From Roseivirga sp. E12 (GTDB lineage: Bacteria > Bacteroidota > Bacteroidia > Cytophagales > Cyclobacteriaceae): a DNA stretch of 64,000 nt. Position 1 is the first letter of the stretch. The number at the start of each line of letters is the position of its first letter. The notes under the pieces were generated by a model, which saw nothing but the letters and a program-made list of their open reading frames with translations, had not been told where the DNA came from and ran no database searches. The stretch is from assembly GCF_017592825.1 (NCBI RefSeq), contig NZ_JAGFMD010000001.1, positions 1,302,001 to 1,366,000 of the forward strand. The letters are read 5' to 3'. Positions 1 through 8,542 of this stretch are shown here, piece by piece. The position numbers and the translations under genes are program-made.

Positions 1-1
1 G

Positions 2-787
2 CCAAAGTTTAAGGAAGCGGGCCTTGATTTTTATGTATGCCCAGGAACATCATCATGGAGGTCTCTCATTGGCAGAAACAAGAATGCCTTTGGCAACCTT
101 AAGAACGCTGCCCTCACAGGCAAAGAGAATGGTGCAAAAGGATATTTGAATACCAATTGGGGTGACTACGGTCACTGGCAGCCTGTATCCACTATTTACC
201 CAAGCATGATGATAGGCGCTAGCTATGCATGGAATTATGAAGACTCATCCCTCAAGCATTTAGAATTTCAGCTCAACCAATACGTTTTTATGGATAAAAC
301 TGGCCTAACTGCAAAGGCTGTTCTGCAACTAGGAAATGCCTATTTAGACACCAAGATTCCAAAGGGAAATGCGAACGCATTTCACCTATTACTAAGACGC
401 TATCTATGGACCATGCAAGGGAATTATCAAACCAAAAACCTGACCATAGAAAACCTTGAGAGTTCAAGAACCACAATTCTCAGTGCACTTGATTTGTTGA
501 AAGGAGCAGAACCAACATCAGCTGATGCTAAATACATTTCTGCTGAGCTTCGCCAAGCCGCAGCCTTAGCTATGTATGGTATTGATCTGGGTATCGCTAG
601 ACTTCAGACTGAAGATTATCAAACCAAGAGTATTCCTCTTGAAAAAAGGAATGAGTTAGGTCAGGCCCTAGAAGTCCTGATTGACACTCACAAGGAACTT
701 TGGCTCATGCGAAACCGTCAAGGAGGTTTGGCCGATTCCTCTTCTAAACTTGAGGATATTTTAGATTTCTATAAAAGTGATAATTAG
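2..787 (+). CDS. GH20-type beta-N-acetylhexosaminidase, C-terminal part
   Basis: The reading frame is open to the left edge, so this is the last 261 codons of a longer gene. The visible part has the late segment typical of family 20 glycoside hydrolases: a CPGTSSW motif, then GRNKNAFGN and YLNTNWGDYGHWQP, which in this family close the barrel and line the sugar pocket; a helical tail follows. The family removes terminal N-acetylhexosamines from glycans or chitin-like oligosaccharides, usually after export. The catalytic Asp-Glu pair and any signal peptide lie outside the window, so substrate and location cannot be read. The next gene starts 3 bp downstream. The family call rests on motif memory alone. 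Confidence 0.62.
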   Translation, partial: PKFKEAGLDFYVCPGTSSWRSLIGRNKNAFGNLKNAALTGKENGAKGYLNTNWGDYGHWQPVSTIYPSMMIGASYAWNYEDSSLKHLEFQLNQYVFMDKTGLTAKAVLQLGNAYLDTKIPKGNANAFHLLLRRYLWTMQGNYQTKNLTIENLESSRTTILSALDLLKGAEPTSADAKYISAELRQAAALAMYGIDLGIARLQTEDYQTKSIPLEKRNELGQALEVLIDTHKELWLMRNRQGGLADSSSKLEDILDFYKSDN

Positions 788-790
788 GCC

Positions 791-1648
791 ATGACCCGAG
801 ACATTATCGATATCAACAACTTCATTGTGCTTATTGAACACTCAAGTGCAGAAAAGACCTTTGTGGAAAAATGTGGTTTTGAGAGTGGCGTAATTGGTAT
901 TGCTTTCTATGGCAAAGGGGAAGTAGAGTTGAATATTGTAAAGGACAATCTGAAGGAGACTTATCACAACACGAAGGGTGCAGCCCTCTCCTTTTACGCT
1001 GGTAAAGGATCTACTTTCGAGCACACAATTTCTCCAGAACAACCGATGCAGTCTATTTGCATTGTATCTACTCTAGACAACTTCAAGAAACTCCCTGAGC
1101 ATGAACAGAAAGTTTATGAGGAGCAACTGAGCGAACTTGTAGTTCCCAAAAAAGACATTGTTGGCGGTCCCGCTTTTTATATGACTCCTCATATGCAAAC
1201 TGCCGTAGAGAAAATTTTCAGTACCACATTTACGGGCAATACACGAATGATGTTCCTACGGAGTCAGGTGACCGAGCTGCTGGCACACTTCTTTGCAGAA
1301 CTTGATAAACCCATCACAGACACTTTGAAAAATGAGGATGTCGAAAAAATCTACGAGGCCAAGGAAATCTTAGATAGTAATATTTCGGCTCCGCCCTCTT
1401 TGAATGAACTCTCGAAACTTATTGGGCTCAATAGCAACAAACTGAAAAAGAACTTCAAAGAAGTCTTCGGCATGCCAGTATTTAAGCATCTTCAGAATGA
1501 GCGACTGAGTCAAGCCCATGATATGCTCAAGGATAGTGAGCTAAGTATACAAGAGGCCGCATGGCAGGTAGGATATGAGAGTCTTAGCTCCTTCTCCAAT
1601 GCCTTCACAAAGAAATTTGGCTTTCGACCAAGCGAAATAAAGCGATAG
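791..1648 (+). CDS. AraC family transcriptional regulator
   Basis: A 285-residue regulator with an unrecognised N-terminal sensor half (about 1-180) and a C-terminal double helix-turn-helix of the AraC type (about 190-285). The DNA-binding part is clear: LNELSKLIGLNSNKLKKNF is the first HTH, and IQEAAWQVGYESLSSFSNAF followed by KKFGFRPSEIKR is the conserved second HTH and family signature. It probably controls the two genes downstream, a DUF1772 membrane protein and an NmrA-like oxidoreductase, a trio commonly found together in Bacteroidota. The ligand is unknown. It begins 3 bp after the hexosaminidase stop, so it may be cotranscribed with it. Confidence 0.88.
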   Translation: MTRDIIDINNFIVLIEHSSAEKTFVEKCGFESGVIGIAFYGKGEVELNIVKDNLKETYHNTKGAALSFYAGKGSTFEHTISPEQPMQSICIVSTLDNFKKLPEHEQKVYEEQLSELVVPKKDIVGGPAFYMTPHMQTAVEKIFSTTFTGNTRMMFLRSQVTELLAHFFAELDKPITDTLKNEDVEKIYEAKEILDSNISAPPSLNELSKLIGLNSNKLKKNFKEVFGMPVFKHLQNERLSQAHDMLKDSELSIQEAAWQVGYESLSSFSNAFTKKFGFRPSEIKR

Positions 1649-1741
1649 TTCTTTTCGAACAAATCAGAATTCTTTTCGGACAAGCCAACCACAAATAACT
1701 GAGACAATTTTGTGTCAACGAAAGACATAAAACCCTTAGTT

Positions 1742-2251
1742 ATGAAAGGCAATATCTTACTAATTACGACTTTAATTACTGGACTCTCAGCTGGTTTATT
1801 CTATGCTTGGCAAGTATCAGTTATCCCTGGTACGCGCAAAATTTCAGACCTCAATTACCTGGAGTCTATGCAATCCATTAATCGAGAGATACTCAATCCC
1901 TGGTTCTTTATCATCTTTCTCGGACCATTGATTCTAATGGTCATCTCAGGAATTGGGCTTCATCGAATAGATGACTCTCAGAGTTTTGCTTGGGTGCTCA
2001 TCGCATCGCTAGTATATATCATTGGAACTGTTGGGGTAACTGCCTTAGGCAATGTTCCTATGAACAACAGGTTGGACATTATTGAGCTATCGAAGCTATC
2101 GATTGATCAGCTTCAAGCAACCAGACGCTCATATGAGTTTCAATGGAATCAATACCATTTAATCAGAACAGCATTCTCCGTGATCTCTTTTAGCCTATTG
2201 CTATGGGCCACAAAGACTCACTTTATCAATACAAATTTTATTAATCATTAA
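1742..2251 (+). CDS. DUF1772 (anthrone oxygenase-like) membrane protein
   Basis: A 169-residue integral membrane protein with about four hydrophobic segments: one near the N-terminus (residues 4-24), two in the middle (about 55-110) and one at the C-terminus (about 143-160). The central GNVPMNNRL motif with the following helix is the hallmark of DUF1772, a family distantly related to fungal anthrone oxygenases; the bacterial members have no assigned reaction. A GTG ten codons upstream (1712) would add a polar leader; ATG at 1742 puts the first membrane helix at the start as usual. It sits between an AraC regulator and an NAD(P)-binding protein, suggesting a small regulated redox or detoxification unit. 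Confidence 0.75.
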   Translation: MKGNILLITTLITGLSAGLFYAWQVSVIPGTRKISDLNYLESMQSINREILNPWFFIIFLGPLILMVISGIGLHRIDDSQSFAWVLIASLVYIIGTVGVTALGNVPMNNRLDIIELSKLSIDQLQATRRSYEFQWNQYHLIRTAFSVISFSLLLWATKTHFINTNFINH

Positions 2252-2262
2252 AGCATAAGAAA

Positions 2263-3093
2263 ATGACTCAAGACAACATTTTAGTAATTGGTGGCACAGG
2301 TAAAACAGGCCGAAAAGTTGCCCAACACTTAACTGCTCTAGGACACAATGTGCGAATAGGATCGCGTAGTGCGAAACCAAGCTTCGATTGGGAAGATATC
2401 ACCACTTGGCAAGAGGCATTAACCGGTATGGACAAAGTATACATCACTTTTCAACCCGACCTTGCAGTACCAGGAGCACCTGAAGCCATTACGGCCCTGT
2501 GTGAAATGGCCAAGAAGAGTAATGTTCAAAAGCTAGTAATTCTCTCAGGCCGTGGAGAGAAAGAAGCCCAACATTGTGAGCAGATTGTAATCAACTCGGG
2601 ACTTCAATGGTCTGTAGTTAGAGCAGATTGGTTCAATCAGAATTTTAGCGAAAGCTTCTTTTTGGATCCAATTTATGCCGGTCAGGTAGCACTGCCTAGA
2701 ACAGAAGTTAAAATCCCATTTATCGATACAGACGACATAGCCGAAATTGCGGTTAAGGCCTTAACGGAAGATAAATACAATGGAAGAGTGCTTGAGGTAA
2801 CAGGCCCAGAACTGATCACCTTCGGAGATGTAATTTCAATGATAAATCAGGCAACTGGAAGAGATATCAAGCTACATGCAATCGACATTGACTCTTACGT
2901 TGAAATGCTCAGAGAACACAAGGTGCCAGAATCTTATATCTGGTTAATCAATTATTTGTTCACTAACGTTCTGGATGGCAGAAACTCAAGCACTACCAAA
3001 ACGGTAGATGAGTTACTGGGTAGACCAGCGAAAAGCTTCGCTGACTATGCAACAGAAACGGCCAAAACGGGTGTTTGGAACCCTAATTCATAG
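2263..3093 (+). CDS. NmrA-like NAD(P)-binding oxidoreductase/sensor
   Basis: A 276-residue atypical short-chain dehydrogenase. The dinucleotide-binding motif is at the very start (ILVIGGTGKTGRKVA, residues 6-20), followed by IGSRSAKPSFDWED, where an Arg after beta-strand 2 would favour NADP. The middle carries LVILSGRGEKEAQ and SVVRADWFNQNF, typical of the NmrA/HSCARG group, which often lacks the usual catalytic Tyr-Lys pair and may sense redox state instead of catalysing. The C-terminal half (about 170-270) binds the substrate or partner in this family. It starts 11 bp after the DUF1772 gene and a strong terminator follows, so it ends the AraC-led operon. Confidence 0.83.
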   Translation: MTQDNILVIGGTGKTGRKVAQHLTALGHNVRIGSRSAKPSFDWEDITTWQEALTGMDKVYITFQPDLAVPGAPEAITALCEMAKKSNVQKLVILSGRGEKEAQHCEQIVINSGLQWSVVRADWFNQNFSESFFLDPIYAGQVALPRTEVKIPFIDTDDIAEIAVKALTEDKYNGRVLEVTGPELITFGDVISMINQATGRDIKLHAIDIDSYVEMLREHKVPESYIWLINYLFTNVLDGRNSSTTKTVDELLGRPAKSFADYATETAKTGVWNPNS

Positions 3094-3100
3094 CAAAAGA

Positions 3101-3135
3101 GCCATCCTGTTATCAGGATGGCCCTTCTCTTTTTT
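3101..3135 (+). terminator. Rho-independent terminator of the AraC/DUF1772/NmrA operon
   Basis: A perfect 9-bp stem, GCCATCCTG (3101-3109) with CAGGATGGC (3114-3122), has a 4-base loop and is followed on the plus strand by a T-rich tract ending in six Ts (to 3135). It lies 7 bp after the NmrA-like stop codon and abuts the convergent gene's 3' end. Confidence 0.85.
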
Positions 3136-3136
3136 A

Positions 3137-4048
3137 CTACTTCTGGGCTACTTTCCAGTCATAATTAATCTTTCTCTTAAGATAAACGGCAAGGGGTTCT
3201 AAACCGATTTCCTTCCGTCTTCGATCGACAGTCTCTGGGTTCTCAATCGGGAAGGGTTCTAACACACCATTTCGATTATACTTGAACTGCATTCCATAAG
3301 TTTGGAGCTGATCAGTATTCACCAATATCCGGTCGTGTATCTTAGCATATTCCATGCAACTGCCCTCTCCCGCTAGACAAGCGTCTTTAATTTGATCTAA
3401 GTACTTCATCCTTATCTCTTCGCTCTCATGATGATTGATCACCAATAGTGGAGCATCTGCCGCTAAATCACCAACATCTGAATACTTAGGCCAGCCATGT
3501 TCATCCAATAGCCGATTCATTTCTACAAAGTTTTCAGCATTTAGTCGTCCTTTCGTTTTGTTCAGCAGAAAAAACCAATGTGGAGCGTAGCGGTTCTTCA
3601 TAAACTCATTTCTACCCAAATCCAAATGGTAATCCAGCGCCTGGTCTTTCATTATTATTCTGATCAATTGTAGCGCATATTCTGGCTTCTTTAGTTTTCC
3701 ATTAGCCTGCTGGTATTTCATCAATTGTTGCTGTTCAACTTGTTTCCACCTAGGGTCGGTTGACAGGTTGTAGAAGTCACTATCAGCAAGAGGCATTAGA
3801 TCACTTTTCCCTTGAAGTGCGACATTCAGGAAAAAGAAAGAGGTATCCGCAAGGTTCGCAAGCGACAAGGTAGAGGCAAGTTTATAGGCAACATCTGCAT
3901 TAGCAGGATTCTGATAAAACTCAACACCATAGGCCATATAAGCCGCCTCGAGAGCACCCGCACTCCGCAATGAATCTCCTTTCGATTGAGCCATTGCAAC
4001 CTGATAGCACAATACCACCATTATTGTTAGACATATTCTTTTCATCAT
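3137..4048 (-). CDS. Secreted DUF6624-like protein
   Basis: A 303-residue protein with a signal peptide (MKRICLTIMVVLCYQVAMAQ) and no membrane anchor or lipobox, so probably periplasmic. The N-terminal part (about 25-110) is helical and TPR-like: AAYMAYGVEFYQNPANADV reads as one repeat. The C-terminal half contains LLDEHGWPKYSDVGDLAADA and LVINHHESEEIRMKYLD, with ILVNTDQLQTYGMQFKYN near the end, the pattern seen in DUF6624. No enzymatic role is known for this family. It is transcribed alone, convergent with the NmrA-like gene and divergent from the LytS kinase; the 232-bp gap to the kinase holds no motif I could assign. Confidence 0.65.
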   Translation of the reverse strand: MMKRICLTIMVVLCYQVAMAQSKGDSLRSAGALEAAYMAYGVEFYQNPANADVAYKLASTLSLANLADTSFFFLNVALQGKSDLMPLADSDFYNLSTDPRWKQVEQQQLMKYQQANGKLKKPEYALQLIRIIMKDQALDYHLDLGRNEFMKNRYAPHWFFLLNKTKGRLNAENFVEMNRLLDEHGWPKYSDVGDLAADAPLLVINHHESEEIRMKYLDQIKDACLAGEGSCMEYAKIHDRILVNTDQLQTYGMQFKYNRNGVLEPFPIENPETVDRRRKEIGLEPLAVYLKRKINYDWKVAQK

Positions 4049-4280
4049 TCTTATTTTCTTTCTGGTTTATGAGGCAAGTCTAAACTATAATCTTTCACCA
4101 AACCTTGATAAGAGATAGGCTACCCTTTCCTTTATTGACTTTACCGGTTTAGCGACCTCAACGGCTTATAACATGGAGACAAAAGCAAAATCGCTCTCAA
4201 TGCCTGCATAATACCATGCTTAAATGGTCATCCATCGCAAATCCTTCAGTGGTAAATATTAAACCCCTTATTTGTGTCAT

Positions 4281-5339
4281 ATGGAATTGCTACTCGCACC
4301 AAAATATCGCCAAACACGGTATGTCATACTAATAGCAACAATCACCGCCTGCCTTCAATTCTTATTAAGTTATGGCTCAGTCGGTACTATGTATAATATA
4401 GTTTTTATGGCAGGCCTAGTGCCAATCACGCTCATCACCTGCCTGGTCTTTGTCTACAAATTGATTCCAAAATATGTTTTAACAAATGAGCTTATTCCAT
4501 TCGTAACATGGTCTCTGGCAACCATTTTGGGTTGTGCAGTTTTGACCTTGACCTTTCTTCTCATTGTCGTTGGTTTCGTGCCTGGATTGACTGTTGACCA
4601 AATGCCTTCTACTAGCAGAAACTACCCCTTCCTGCTTACTGCCATATTTTCTATTGTTGTACTCGTGAGCTTCGTAAGTCTATGGAAGCATAGACAGCTA
4701 GCCTTGGTGGAACAGTTGAACTTAGAGAAGAAACTCGCAGAAAATGATCTGGTCATCAAAAAGCAAGAATTAGATGCACTCAAGAGTCAGCTCCACCCAC
4801 ATTTTCTGTTCAACAGCCTTAATACTATCTATAGCTTAGCATTGAGACAAGCAAAAGAGACACCTGAGACAATCCTTAAACTATCAGACCTACTAGATTA
4901 TACGCTTTATCAGGTCAATCAACCTATCGTAGCCTTAAACAAGGAAACTGATCACTTGACGTCATATATCGACCTAGAAAAAACACGTTTCGAAGATACA
5001 CTCAAGGTGCATTTTGAAACGGAAATTGATCGTGAAGACTATGAGATTGCACCTATGCTGCTCATGCCTTTTGTAGAGAATGCTTTTAAGCACGGCAAAG
5101 TTGTATCGGTGGAACAGTTAGTAGAGGCTCACCTCTCAGTAGACCAAGACCTACTACGTTTCAGTATTCAGAATACTTGTTTAAACAAAGCCTATCAACC
5201 TGGTTTGGGCCTAAAGAACGTTCAAAAAAGGTTGGAAATGCTCTACCCGAAAAGGCATGTCCTAAACATTGTTCAAGAAGCTGATATGTTCAAAGTAAAT
5301 CTTGAAATTAGTGGTCTTAAACCAACTGTTCATGAGTAA
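4281..5339 (+). CDS. LytS/AlgZ-type sensor histidine kinase
   Basis: A 352-residue membrane kinase. About four transmembrane helices fill residues 10-135 (for example ILIATITACLQFLLSYG and FLLTAIFSIVVLVSFVSLW), followed by a short coiled coil and the His_kinase domain: LHPHFLFNSLNTIYSLALR carries the phospho-accepting His (about 170), and MLLMPFVENAFKHG is the N-box of the ATP-binding domain, with GLGLKNVQKRLEMLYP as a G-box. An in-frame TTG three codons upstream would add MCH; ATG at 4281 is preferred. Its last 8 bp overlap the LytTR response regulator gene, so the two form a translationally coupled two-component pair. The signal is unknown. Confidence 0.9.
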   Translation: MELLLAPKYRQTRYVILIATITACLQFLLSYGSVGTMYNIVFMAGLVPITLITCLVFVYKLIPKYVLTNELIPFVTWSLATILGCAVLTLTFLLIVVGFVPGLTVDQMPSTSRNYPFLLTAIFSIVVLVSFVSLWKHRQLALVEQLNLEKKLAENDLVIKKQELDALKSQLHPHFLFNSLNTIYSLALRQAKETPETILKLSDLLDYTLYQVNQPIVALNKETDHLTSYIDLEKTRFEDTLKVHFETEIDREDYEIAPMLLMPFVENAFKHGKVVSVEQLVEAHLSVDQDLLRFSIQNTCLNKAYQPGLGLKNVQKRLEMLYPKRHVLNIVQEADMFKVNLEISGLKPTVHE

Positions 5340-6045
5340 TATCAAATGCCTTATAGTAGATGATGAACCGAAAGCTCGTGAGGTCCTTGACATATATTTA
5401 CAAGACCACCCTGAACTTAATCTGATCGCCCAATGTAGGAATGCCATTGAAGCGATCAATATAATGGCTAGTCAGAAGATAGATTTAATATTCTTGGATA
5501 TTGAAATGCCTGAAATCTCTGGGTTAGCACTGGCAAAAACCTTGAATAAGAACACCAGCATCATATTTACAACCGCATTTCGTGATTATGCGGTAGATGG
5601 TTTTGACCTTCGGGCCATCGACTACTTATTAAAACCCATACGTCCCGAGCGTTTCAAAGAGGCCATTGAAAAGTATAAAGCGATAAGGGCTGGCAAGGGC
5701 GAAGCAAGCCAAAAAGTAAATTCAGATAATCATCTCTTCGTTCGTTCGGACCGAAAAATGATCAAGATTATATTGGGTGAAATACTCTATATCGAAAGCC
5801 TGAGTGACTATTTAAAGATCCATACCAAGAAAGGACTGATCATCACCCGTGAAACGCTCACGAGTATACATGAAAAGTTGCACCCTGATCAATTTCTGAG
5901 AATTCATCGATCATTTATTGTCAATTGTCATCACCTCAGGTCATTCACAAAGGAGACCGTTCTCATCAATGACATTGAACTACCGATTAGTAGGTCCTAT
6001 AGGACTAAGGTTAACGATCAATTGATGGCTAACTCCCCTAGCTAA
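5332..6045 (+). CDS. LytTR family response regulator
   Basis: A 237-residue regulator that receives phosphate from the upstream LytS-type kinase. The receiver domain (about 1-120) shows CLIVDDEPKAREVL, the phospho-acceptor Asp in LIFLDIEMPEISG, and the conserved Lys in IDYLLKPIRPERF. The C-terminal LytTR DNA-binding domain (about 140-235) contains ILYIESLSDYLKIHT and FLRIHRSFIVNCHHL. ATG at 5332 is the start: it gives the receiver its usual N-terminus and overlaps the kinase stop, whereas an upstream in-frame codon would add ten residues with no domain match. The gene converges on a TetR gene with an 8-bp overlap of coding ends. Confidence 0.92.
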   Translation: MSNIKCLIVDDEPKAREVLDIYLQDHPELNLIAQCRNAIEAINIMASQKIDLIFLDIEMPEISGLALAKTLNKNTSIIFTTAFRDYAVDGFDLRAIDYLLKPIRPERFKEAIEKYKAIRAGKGEASQKVNSDNHLFVRSDRKMIKIILGEILYIESLSDYLKIHTKKGLIITRETLTSIHEKLHPDQFLRIHRSFIVNCHHLRSFTKETVLINDIELPISRSYRTKVNDQLMANSPS

Positions 6046-6652
6046 TTTCAAAAATCAAGTCGAGATAGTTTCTATAATGTATAAGTTGGTTGGCGGTCAC
6101 TTTGGGATCGTTAAGCGACTTTGAGACAATAAATGCCCCCTCCAAAATCACAGTGAAATGATCAGCCAAAGAATCCTTGTCTAAGGGTATTCTTACTTTG
6201 GATTGAGCTGCAGCTTGCTCGATCAACTCACCGATTGCTTCTCTCCAGCTCAATGTTGATTCTTTCACTATATTCTTTATTTCCTCTCCAAATTGCTCAG
6301 GCTCATAAACGTAGGAAGCATAAAGGCAACCAGGATATGGTGTCTCCAAGCCAGTCATAAGGTCAATAAATCGTTGAACAAATTTAATCAGCCTCTTCTT
6401 TGGATCAACGCTAAACTCAGCCGTCTCTTCGATGGAAGTATTAAGCTCAGCGATATCTAGGCGCGCAAAGTATTCCATCAAGCTCAATGCTAAATCTGCT
6501 TTGCTTTTAAAGTGATAAAAAAAAGCTCCTTTGGTAATATCTGTGCGCTCCAGTATATGATCTATGGTTGTCCCTGCAAAACCATTTTCCAAAACCAGTG
6601 TCATGGTCTCATCCAAAATCTTGTATCTAGTCTTACTTCCATCTTTCGGCAT
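6038..6652 (-). CDS. TetR/AcrR family transcriptional regulator
   Basis: A 204-residue repressor. The N-terminal helix-turn-helix is standard: ILDETMTLVLENGFAGTTID, then HILERTDITKGAFFYHFKSK with the family's YHFKSK recognition-helix end (about residues 10-52). The rest is an all-helical ligand and dimer domain with no recognised ligand. It is transcribed divergently from a fatty acid hydroxylase gene, and the 94-bp space between them contains two copies of a palindrome-centred repeat that bracket the hydroxylase promoter, so it very probably represses that gene and itself. Its 3' end overlaps the LytTR gene end by 8 bp. Confidence 0.92.
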   Translation of the reverse strand: MPKDGSKTRYKILDETMTLVLENGFAGTTIDHILERTDITKGAFFYHFKSKADLALSLMEYFARLDIAELNTSIEETAEFSVDPKKRLIKFVQRFIDLMTGLETPYPGCLYASYVYEPEQFGEEIKNIVKESTLSWREAIGELIEQAAAQSKVRIPLDKDSLADHFTVILEGAFIVSKSLNDPKVTANQLIHYRNYLDLIFEIS

Positions 6653-6673
6653 GGCCCAATATAATTATTTTAT

Positions 6674-6736
6674 ACCAACTAGTTTGTTTAAAATAAAATA
6701 TTCTATATTTGCACCAACTAGTCTGTTTAAAAACAA
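6674..6736. promoter_or_regulatory. Twin TetR operator candidate
   Basis: Two direct repeats of about 19 bp start at 6674 and 6713, exactly 39 bp apart. Both begin ACCAACTAGT, differ at the next base (T or C), then share TGTTTAAAA. Each is centred on the palindrome ACTAGT; copy 1 has CAACTAGTTTG, nearly symmetric. Copy 1 overlaps the -33 element and copy 2 the expected transcription start of the hydroxylase promoter, an arrangement suited to repression by the adjacent TetR protein. Confidence 0.7.
6683..6711 (+). promoter_or_regulatory. Bacteroidota-type promoter of the hydroxylase gene
   Basis: TTTG (6683-6686) and TATATTTG (6704-6711) are separated by 17 bp, matching the Bacteroidota -33/-7 pattern (TTTG and TAnnTTTG). 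The start of transcription would fall near 6718, inside the second operator repeat, about 29 bp before the ATG at 6747. Confidence 0.7.
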
Positions 6737-6746
6737 ATATTTTTTT

Positions 6747-7496
6747 ATGAACCCACTCGAAATATTAATTGATCCCGTGTCATTGGTCGTTATTGGCATG
6801 TTCCTTTTCCTCTATGCCTGGGAAAGTATGTTCCCAAGAAAAAAGGATTTACCCAAGATCAAGTATGCAACCATCAGAGGCATAGTTAGTTTTTTTGTTT
6901 TCTTTTATTTAGGATCCTATCTACCTCTCCTTACTGATGAATATTTAGCAAGCTATCAGCTAATTAACCTTTCAGGTCTCGATACAGTTCTTCAGGTAGT
7001 TATTGGCTTGTTATTCTATCAATTCCTCCTTTACTTCTATCACAGTGCCATGCACAAGTCTGACACGCTCTGGAGAATCTTTCATCAGATGCATCATAGC
7101 TCTGAGAGGCTTGACATTCCAAGTACCTATTACTTCAGTCTTATGGATATGATCGGCTTCACACTATTGGCTAGTGTGTGCTTTGCGTTTTTTATGGGAC
7201 TTTCCCCTATAGCGATTAGTATCGTTATTTTCTCATTGAACTTTCTAAGTCAATTCCAGCATGCTAACATTCACACACCACACTGGCTGGGTTGGTTTAT
7301 TCAAAGACCTGAACAGCATGCGGTTCATCACCAGCGTGGAGAGCACAAATACAATTACTCTGACTTTCCTATTTATGATTACCTATTTGGTACTTTCCAA
7401 AACCCGAGAGACAACCAGAATGAAGCCGGTTTTTATGATGGGGCATCGGCAAGAATAAAAGATATGCTACTCTTTAAGGATGTCTCCGAAAAATAG
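6747..7496 (+). CDS. Sterol desaturase/fatty acid hydroxylase family protein
   Basis: A 249-residue membrane di-iron enzyme. Hydrophobic segments lie at about residues 10-25, 50-70, 85-105 and 145-185. The histidine clusters of the superfamily are all present: HSAMH (HxxxH), HQMHH (HxxHH), and HAVHHQRGEH near residue 190, followed by the conserved NYSDFPIYDYLFGTF. The family hydroxylates or desaturates lipid chains at the inner membrane; the exact lipid cannot be told. ATG at 6747 is chosen because the promoter and operator lie immediately upstream and a longer frame would run backward through the divergent TetR gene. Regulation by that TetR protein is likely. A hairpin terminator follows. 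Confidence 0.9.
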   Translation: MNPLEILIDPVSLVVIGMFLFLYAWESMFPRKKDLPKIKYATIRGIVSFFVFFYLGSYLPLLTDEYLASYQLINLSGLDTVLQVVIGLLFYQFLLYFYHSAMHKSDTLWRIFHQMHHSSERLDIPSTYYFSLMDMIGFTLLASVCFAFFMGLSPIAISIVIFSLNFLSQFQHANIHTPHWLGWFIQRPEQHAVHHQRGEHKYNYSDFPIYDYLFGTFQNPRDNQNEAGFYDGASARIKDMLLFKDVSEK

Positions 7497-7567
7497 AAAA
7501 GCAAACTTTTATTGTATTACATGTCGTTCATGTAATTTTCAAATGACATCAGGAAGAACTTTGCTAA

Positions 7568-7597
7568 ATCGCCCCACTTAACGGGGCGATTGCCTTT
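7568..7597 (+). terminator. Terminator hairpin after the hydroxylase gene
   Basis: A perfect 8-bp GC-rich stem, ATCGCCCC (7568-7575) with GGGGCGAT (7583-7590), has a 7-base loop and is followed by TGCCTTTT, a short T-run. It lies 71 bp after the hydroxylase stop. The weak T-tract lowers confidence slightly. Confidence 0.7.
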
Positions 7598-7630
7598 TAG
7601 ATACACCATAGGGAAAAACACTGTACTATC

Positions 7631-8539
7631 ATGAGCTTTAATTACAAACTTCTCTTTATCCTAATCCTGATATTTGTATGCTTAGTTAGCTGCACACCTG
7701 AAAAGGAACCTTTAACGCTTGCCACTTATACTTACCACACCAATAATAGGCTTGAAAACCTCAAACCACTTGCCGAGCTATTGCAATCGAAATTGGATCG
7801 TCCTATACATTTAAAAAGCTACCCTGATGTAGCATCTATGCTTCAAGGTATTAATTCCGACAGTGTGGACATTGGCCTAATCAATACCCTAGGGTATCTG
7901 AAATTGTCTTTAGATAACCGCAACATGGAGGTAGTTGCGGCACTCCGTACAAAAGTAGAAGCCAGAGATAATTACAAGACTGTTATACTTACTAACAGGA
8001 CTGATATTGTGAGTCTAAAAGACTTAACGAGCAAAGCACAGGAGCTGAGAATGATGTTTGTTCATGAGGGGTCAACCTCGGGAAATTTGATTCCGCGTCT
8101 CTTACTCAACTCTATCGGAATACAATCGCCTAATACCCAGTTTAAGAATGTAAGCTATGGTGGTAATCATACGGATACCTGGAAAAGTCTCTTGGGAGGT
8201 CAAGCTGACATTTGTGCTATTGGCAGCAACGAATACTATTCGCAAAAGACAAAGAATCCAGCCATGTTCGAATCGCTTACGGCTTTATGGATTTCAAATG
8301 AAATACCATTGGGGCCTGTGCTATTAAATAATGACCTAGCCCGTGAAACTGCAGATTCAATCACCGAAATATTACTTGAGCTTCATAATACAAGTCCCCA
8401 AGCGCTTGTGTCTTTGAAGAGCGGCTGGTCTGAGGCTTTACAAGCAGAAAAATTCTATCAGATTAATAAGGATGATTACGATTCCATTAATACTGCTTTC
8501 AGGGAGAATGAGGAATTACAACTGATATTCAATCAGTAG
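7631..8539 (+). CDS. PhnD-like substrate-binding lipoprotein
   Basis: A 302-residue periplasmic binding protein. Residues 1-21 are a lipoprotein signal ending in LVSC, so Cys21 should be lipidated. The mature part has the PhnD/phosphonate-binding fold pattern: an early YTYHTNNRLENLKPLAELLQ, SVDIGLINTLGYL in the hinge region, a phosphate-type loop VHEGSTSGNLIPRLLL (about 140-155), and the NVSYGGNHTDTWKSLLGGQA motif followed by ADICAIG. Members bind phosphate, phosphite, phosphonates or unrelated anions and feed an ABC importer. No permease or ATPase gene is adjacent; the downstream neighbour is a convergent Crp/Fnr gene 3 bp away, so it is an orphan binding protein or sensor. Confidence 0.8.
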   Translation: MSFNYKLLFILILIFVCLVSCTPEKEPLTLATYTYHTNNRLENLKPLAELLQSKLDRPIHLKSYPDVASMLQGINSDSVDIGLINTLGYLKLSLDNRNMEVVAALRTKVEARDNYKTVILTNRTDIVSLKDLTSKAQELRMMFVHEGSTSGNLIPRLLLNSIGIQSPNTQFKNVSYGGNHTDTWKSLLGGQADICAIGSNEYYSQKTKNPAMFESLTALWISNEIPLGPVLLNNDLARETADSITEILLELHNTSPQALVSLKSGWSEALQAEKFYQINKDDYDSINTAFRENEELQLIFNQ

Positions 8540-8542
8540 TCT

